Positions 22,606 through 24,178 of a stretch of DNA of 24,178 bases are shown here, piece by piece. How positions within the stretch are numbered: position 1 is the first letter of the stretch; each line of letters begins with the position of its first letter. Origin of the DNA: DASYUM01 sp036001225 (GTDB taxonomy: Bacteria > Methylomirabilota > Methylomirabilia > Rokubacteriales > DASRDR01). Where the stretch lies: NCBI GenBank assembly GCA_036001225.1, contig DASYUM010000267.1:1-24178 (forward strand). Reading direction: 5' to 3'. The notes below the pieces were generated by a model that was not told the origin of the DNA, ran no database searches, and saw only the letters and a list, made by a program, of their open reading frames with translations. A program made the position numbers and the translations under genes.

Positions 22606-23040
22606 TCAGGCCGGGCGGCCCCGGCCTTCGAGCTCGGCCACCCGGCGGCGGAGGGCCTGCTCCTCCGCCCAGCGTGCGGTCTCGTCGCGCACGATGGCGG
22701 CGATGCCGGTCACGCGGCCGCTCGGATCGGTGAGAAGGGCGACCGTGAACGCGACGGAGACGCGCCGACCGTCCTTGTGGAGGGCGGGCACCCGGAGAAC
22801 GTCGGCGCCATAGCGCGTCTGCCCGGTGCGCATGACCTCGCGGTAGCCGGCCCAGTGCCGGGCGCGGAAGCGCTCGGGGATGATGAGGTCGAGGCTCTGG
22901 CCGACCGCCTCTTCGGGACTGAACCCGAAGATGCGCGTCGCCGCCGGGTTCCACAGGCGGATCAGGCCCTCGGAGTCGGCGACCACGATCGCGTCGCCGG
23001 CCGCCCGCACCAGCCCCTCCAGATCGACGGCGGGCTCCAC
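22606..23040 (-). CDS. Single-domain PAS sensor protein
   Basis: 144 residues from GTG 23040; upstream in-frame residues are Arg/Pro-rich and not protein-like. One PAS domain (about 10-125): GDAIVVADSEGLIRLWNPAATRIFGFSPEEAVGQSLDLIIPERFR, then HKDGRRVSVAFTVALLTDPSGRVTGIAAIVRDET (PAC part). It ends in a helix WAEEQALRRRVAELEGRG, likely a coiled coil for dimerisation. No effector domain is attached, so it must act through a partner. It lies upstream of the FGE-like gene in one unit. The ligand (haem, flavin or none) cannot be told; no conserved Cys for a LOV photoadduct (NCRFLQ) is present. Confidence 0.85.
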   Translation of the reverse strand: MEPAVDLEGLVRAAGDAIVVADSEGLIRLWNPAATRIFGFSPEEAVGQSLDLIIPERFRARHWAGYREVMRTGQTRYGADVLRVPALHKDGRRVSVAFTVALLTDPSGRVTGIAAIVRDETARWAEEQALRRRVAELEGRGRPA

Positions 23041-23172
23041 GCCACCGATTCTACGTCGGCGGCCGGGGCCCGTGCGATCTTTCCCAACACCTGGCGAGCA
23101 GGGAGGTGCCGGATGGCGCGCCGATGGCGCCGCCCGCAAAGTTGCTTCTCGCCCCCGCCTCGGAAACGTAGA

Positions 23173-23406
23173 ATGCCGATCACGGCTCGGCCACCGCGGG
23201 AACGGGGACGGCCGATCTACCTGGTCGTCCTGGGGCTCCTCGCGCTCTCCTTCATGATCTTCCAGATCGCCGTACTCCGGGAACTTCGCTTTCAGCTCAG
23301 TACGATCTTCACGCTGACGCCCTTCCTCTTCAGCGCCGTCATCACCTTCATCGGACTGGGCTCACTACCAAGCCGGCGGCGTCGTCCCGCGCGCGCCATG
23401 CCCTAG
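23173..23406 (+). CDS. Truncated two-TM membrane protein
   Basis: 77 residues from ATG 23173 (ATG 23113 would add 20 basic residues). Two hydrophobic helices, IYLVVLGLLALSFMIFQIAVLRELRF (about 14-39) and STIFTLTPFLFSAVITFIGLGSL (about 42-64), followed by SRRRRPARAMP and a stop. The pattern L-x-FQIAVLRELRFQL resembles the N-terminal membrane part of fused membrane/spermidine synthase-like proteins, which would continue for several hundred residues. It is therefore perhaps an N-terminal fragment; a genuine small membrane protein is the alternative. Confidence 0.5.
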   Translation: MPITARPPRERGRPIYLVVLGLLALSFMIFQIAVLRELRFQLSTIFTLTPFLFSAVITFIGLGSLPSRRRRPARAMP

Positions 23407-23430
23407 TGTTTCCTCCGGTGGCCTGTTACG

Positions 23431-24178
23431 ATGGCGTCGATGCCGGCCCCGCGCGCCGCCGAATCCCCTCTGGTCGTCGGCCTCGACGTCGGCTCGTCTT
23501 CGGTGCGGGCGCTCGCGTTCGACGCGGATGGGCGCAGCCTCGGTCTCGAATGCCAGCGGGACTACGAGCCGACGACCACCCCGGATGGCGGCGTCGAGAT
23601 GGAGCCCGAGCGGCTGCTGGGCCTCGCCGGTGAGGCGCTCGACGGCCTGCTGGCCGACCTCGGGGGTCGCGCCGCCGGCGTCGGCGCCGTCGCGGTCTCC
23701 ACTTTTTGGCACACGCTGCTCGGCGTCGGCGGCGACGGCCGGGCCCGGACGCCGCTGTACTCGTGGGCCGACACCCGGAGCGCGGCCGCGGTGGAGCGGC
23801 TGCGGGCGCGGCTGGACGAGAAGGCCTACCACGCGCGCACCGGCTGCGTCCTGCACACCTCGTACTTGCCGGCCCGCCTTCTCTGGCTGGCCGAGCGCGA
23901 CCGGGCGGGCTTCGCCGCGGTCCGGCGGTGGCTCTCCTTCGGCGAGTACCTGCAGCTCCGACTCTTCGGCGACGTGCGCTGCAGCATCTCGATGGCCTCG
24001 GGGACCGGCCTCTTCGACCAGCACGCCCTGGTCTGGGACGCCCCGATCCTCGAAGCCCTCGGCCTCACCCCGGACCACCTCGCGCCGCTGGTCGATCTCG
24101 ACGCCGCCTTCCGCGGCCTGCGGCCCGAGTTCGACGGCCGGTGGCCGGCCCTCGCCCGCGTCCCCTGGCTGCCGGCCG
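23431..24178 (+). CDS. FGGY-family carbohydrate kinase (N-terminal part)
   Basis: ATG 23431 (or ATG 23440) opens a frame that runs off the right edge, 249 codons seen. The first strand LVVGLDVGSSSVRALAFDADG is the FGGY phosphate-1 motif (D-x-G-S/T-S-S-x-R/K). VAVSTFWHTLLGV, the substrate-contact YSWADTRSAAAVERLR and the helix region LHTSYLPARLLWLAERD agree with the gluconokinase/xylulokinase group; W and D in SWADTR contact the sugar in the family. The substrate cannot be decided from half a protein; gluconate or a related sugar is the best guess. It could serve the sugar taken up by the ABC system, but it is not co-transcribed with it. Confidence 0.9.
   Translation, partial: MASMPAPRAAESPLVVGLDVGSSSVRALAFDADGRSLGLECQRDYEPTTTPDGGVEMEPERLLGLAGEALDGLLADLGGRAAGVGAVAVSTFWHTLLGVGGDGRARTPLYSWADTRSAAAVERLRARLDEKAYHARTGCVLHTSYLPARLLWLAERDRAGFAAVRRWLSFGEYLQLRLFGDVRCSISMASGTGLFDQHALVWDAPILEALGLTPDHLAPLVDLDAAFRGLRPEFDGRWPALARVPWLPA

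Noticed and set aside
1..24178. tRNA, rRNA, CRISPR array, insertion sequence or integrase
   Set aside because: No T-arm GGTTCGA-type motif in a cloverleaf context, no regularly spaced repeats, and no transposase or recombinase motif was found on either strand.

Overview
This is a GC-rich bacterial window, apparently from a diderm. Evidence for an outer membrane is three lipobox proteins and a secreted protein ending in a beta-barrel-like terminal Phe. The many ABC uptake systems, the fused LivM-LivG protein and the small uncharacterised envelope proteins suggest a soil or subsurface heterotroph. Candidatus Rokubacteria/Methylomirabilota or a relative is my guess, not shown by any marker gene. 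I saw no rRNA, tRNA, CRISPR array, integrase or transposase.

Left end (1-4401, + strand): the 3' part of a branched-chain amino acid transport operon, livH (partial), a livM-livG fusion and livF, tightly packed. Next come two copies of a GC-rich hairpin repeat in which one stem pair covaries, then a PLP-dependent D-cysteine desulfhydrase/ACC-deaminase-like gene whose C-terminus is replaced by foreign sequence.

Accessory, decaying stretch (about 4200-10510): bounded by two exact 21-bp direct repeats, the first lying in the 3' end of the PLP gene. It holds a HicB/HicA-like toxin-antitoxin pair with a palindrome over its probable promoter, a DNA ligase remnant, two degenerate copies of a Cys-rich small gene, several lipoproteins or secreted proteins of unknown role, a start-less ORF, and an NPYG-repeat protein broken by one in-frame TAA.

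Middle (10600-15900): small secreted proteins (one DUF1344-like), an orphan DUF4118 sensor histidine kinase followed by a DUF2214 membrane protein, a universal stress protein, an outer-membrane-type protein, and a compact Cys-containing protein.

Right part (15960-24178): a minus-strand CUT1 sugar ABC operon (binding protein, two permeases, no ATPase) that runs into an aminotransferase class III remnant. Divergent from it is a REC-PAS-GAF-PAS-HisKA protein without an ATPase domain. Then come a PAS protein and a formylglycine-generating-enzyme-like protein on the minus strand, a truncated two-TM protein, and the start of an FGGY sugar kinase running off the edge. Sugar uptake plus FGGY kinase suggests local carbohydrate use, but they are not in one operon.

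Four intergenic regions carry promoters of the form TTGAC(A/C)-N16-18-TAG(A/C/G)GT, probably the housekeeping sigma class of this organism.
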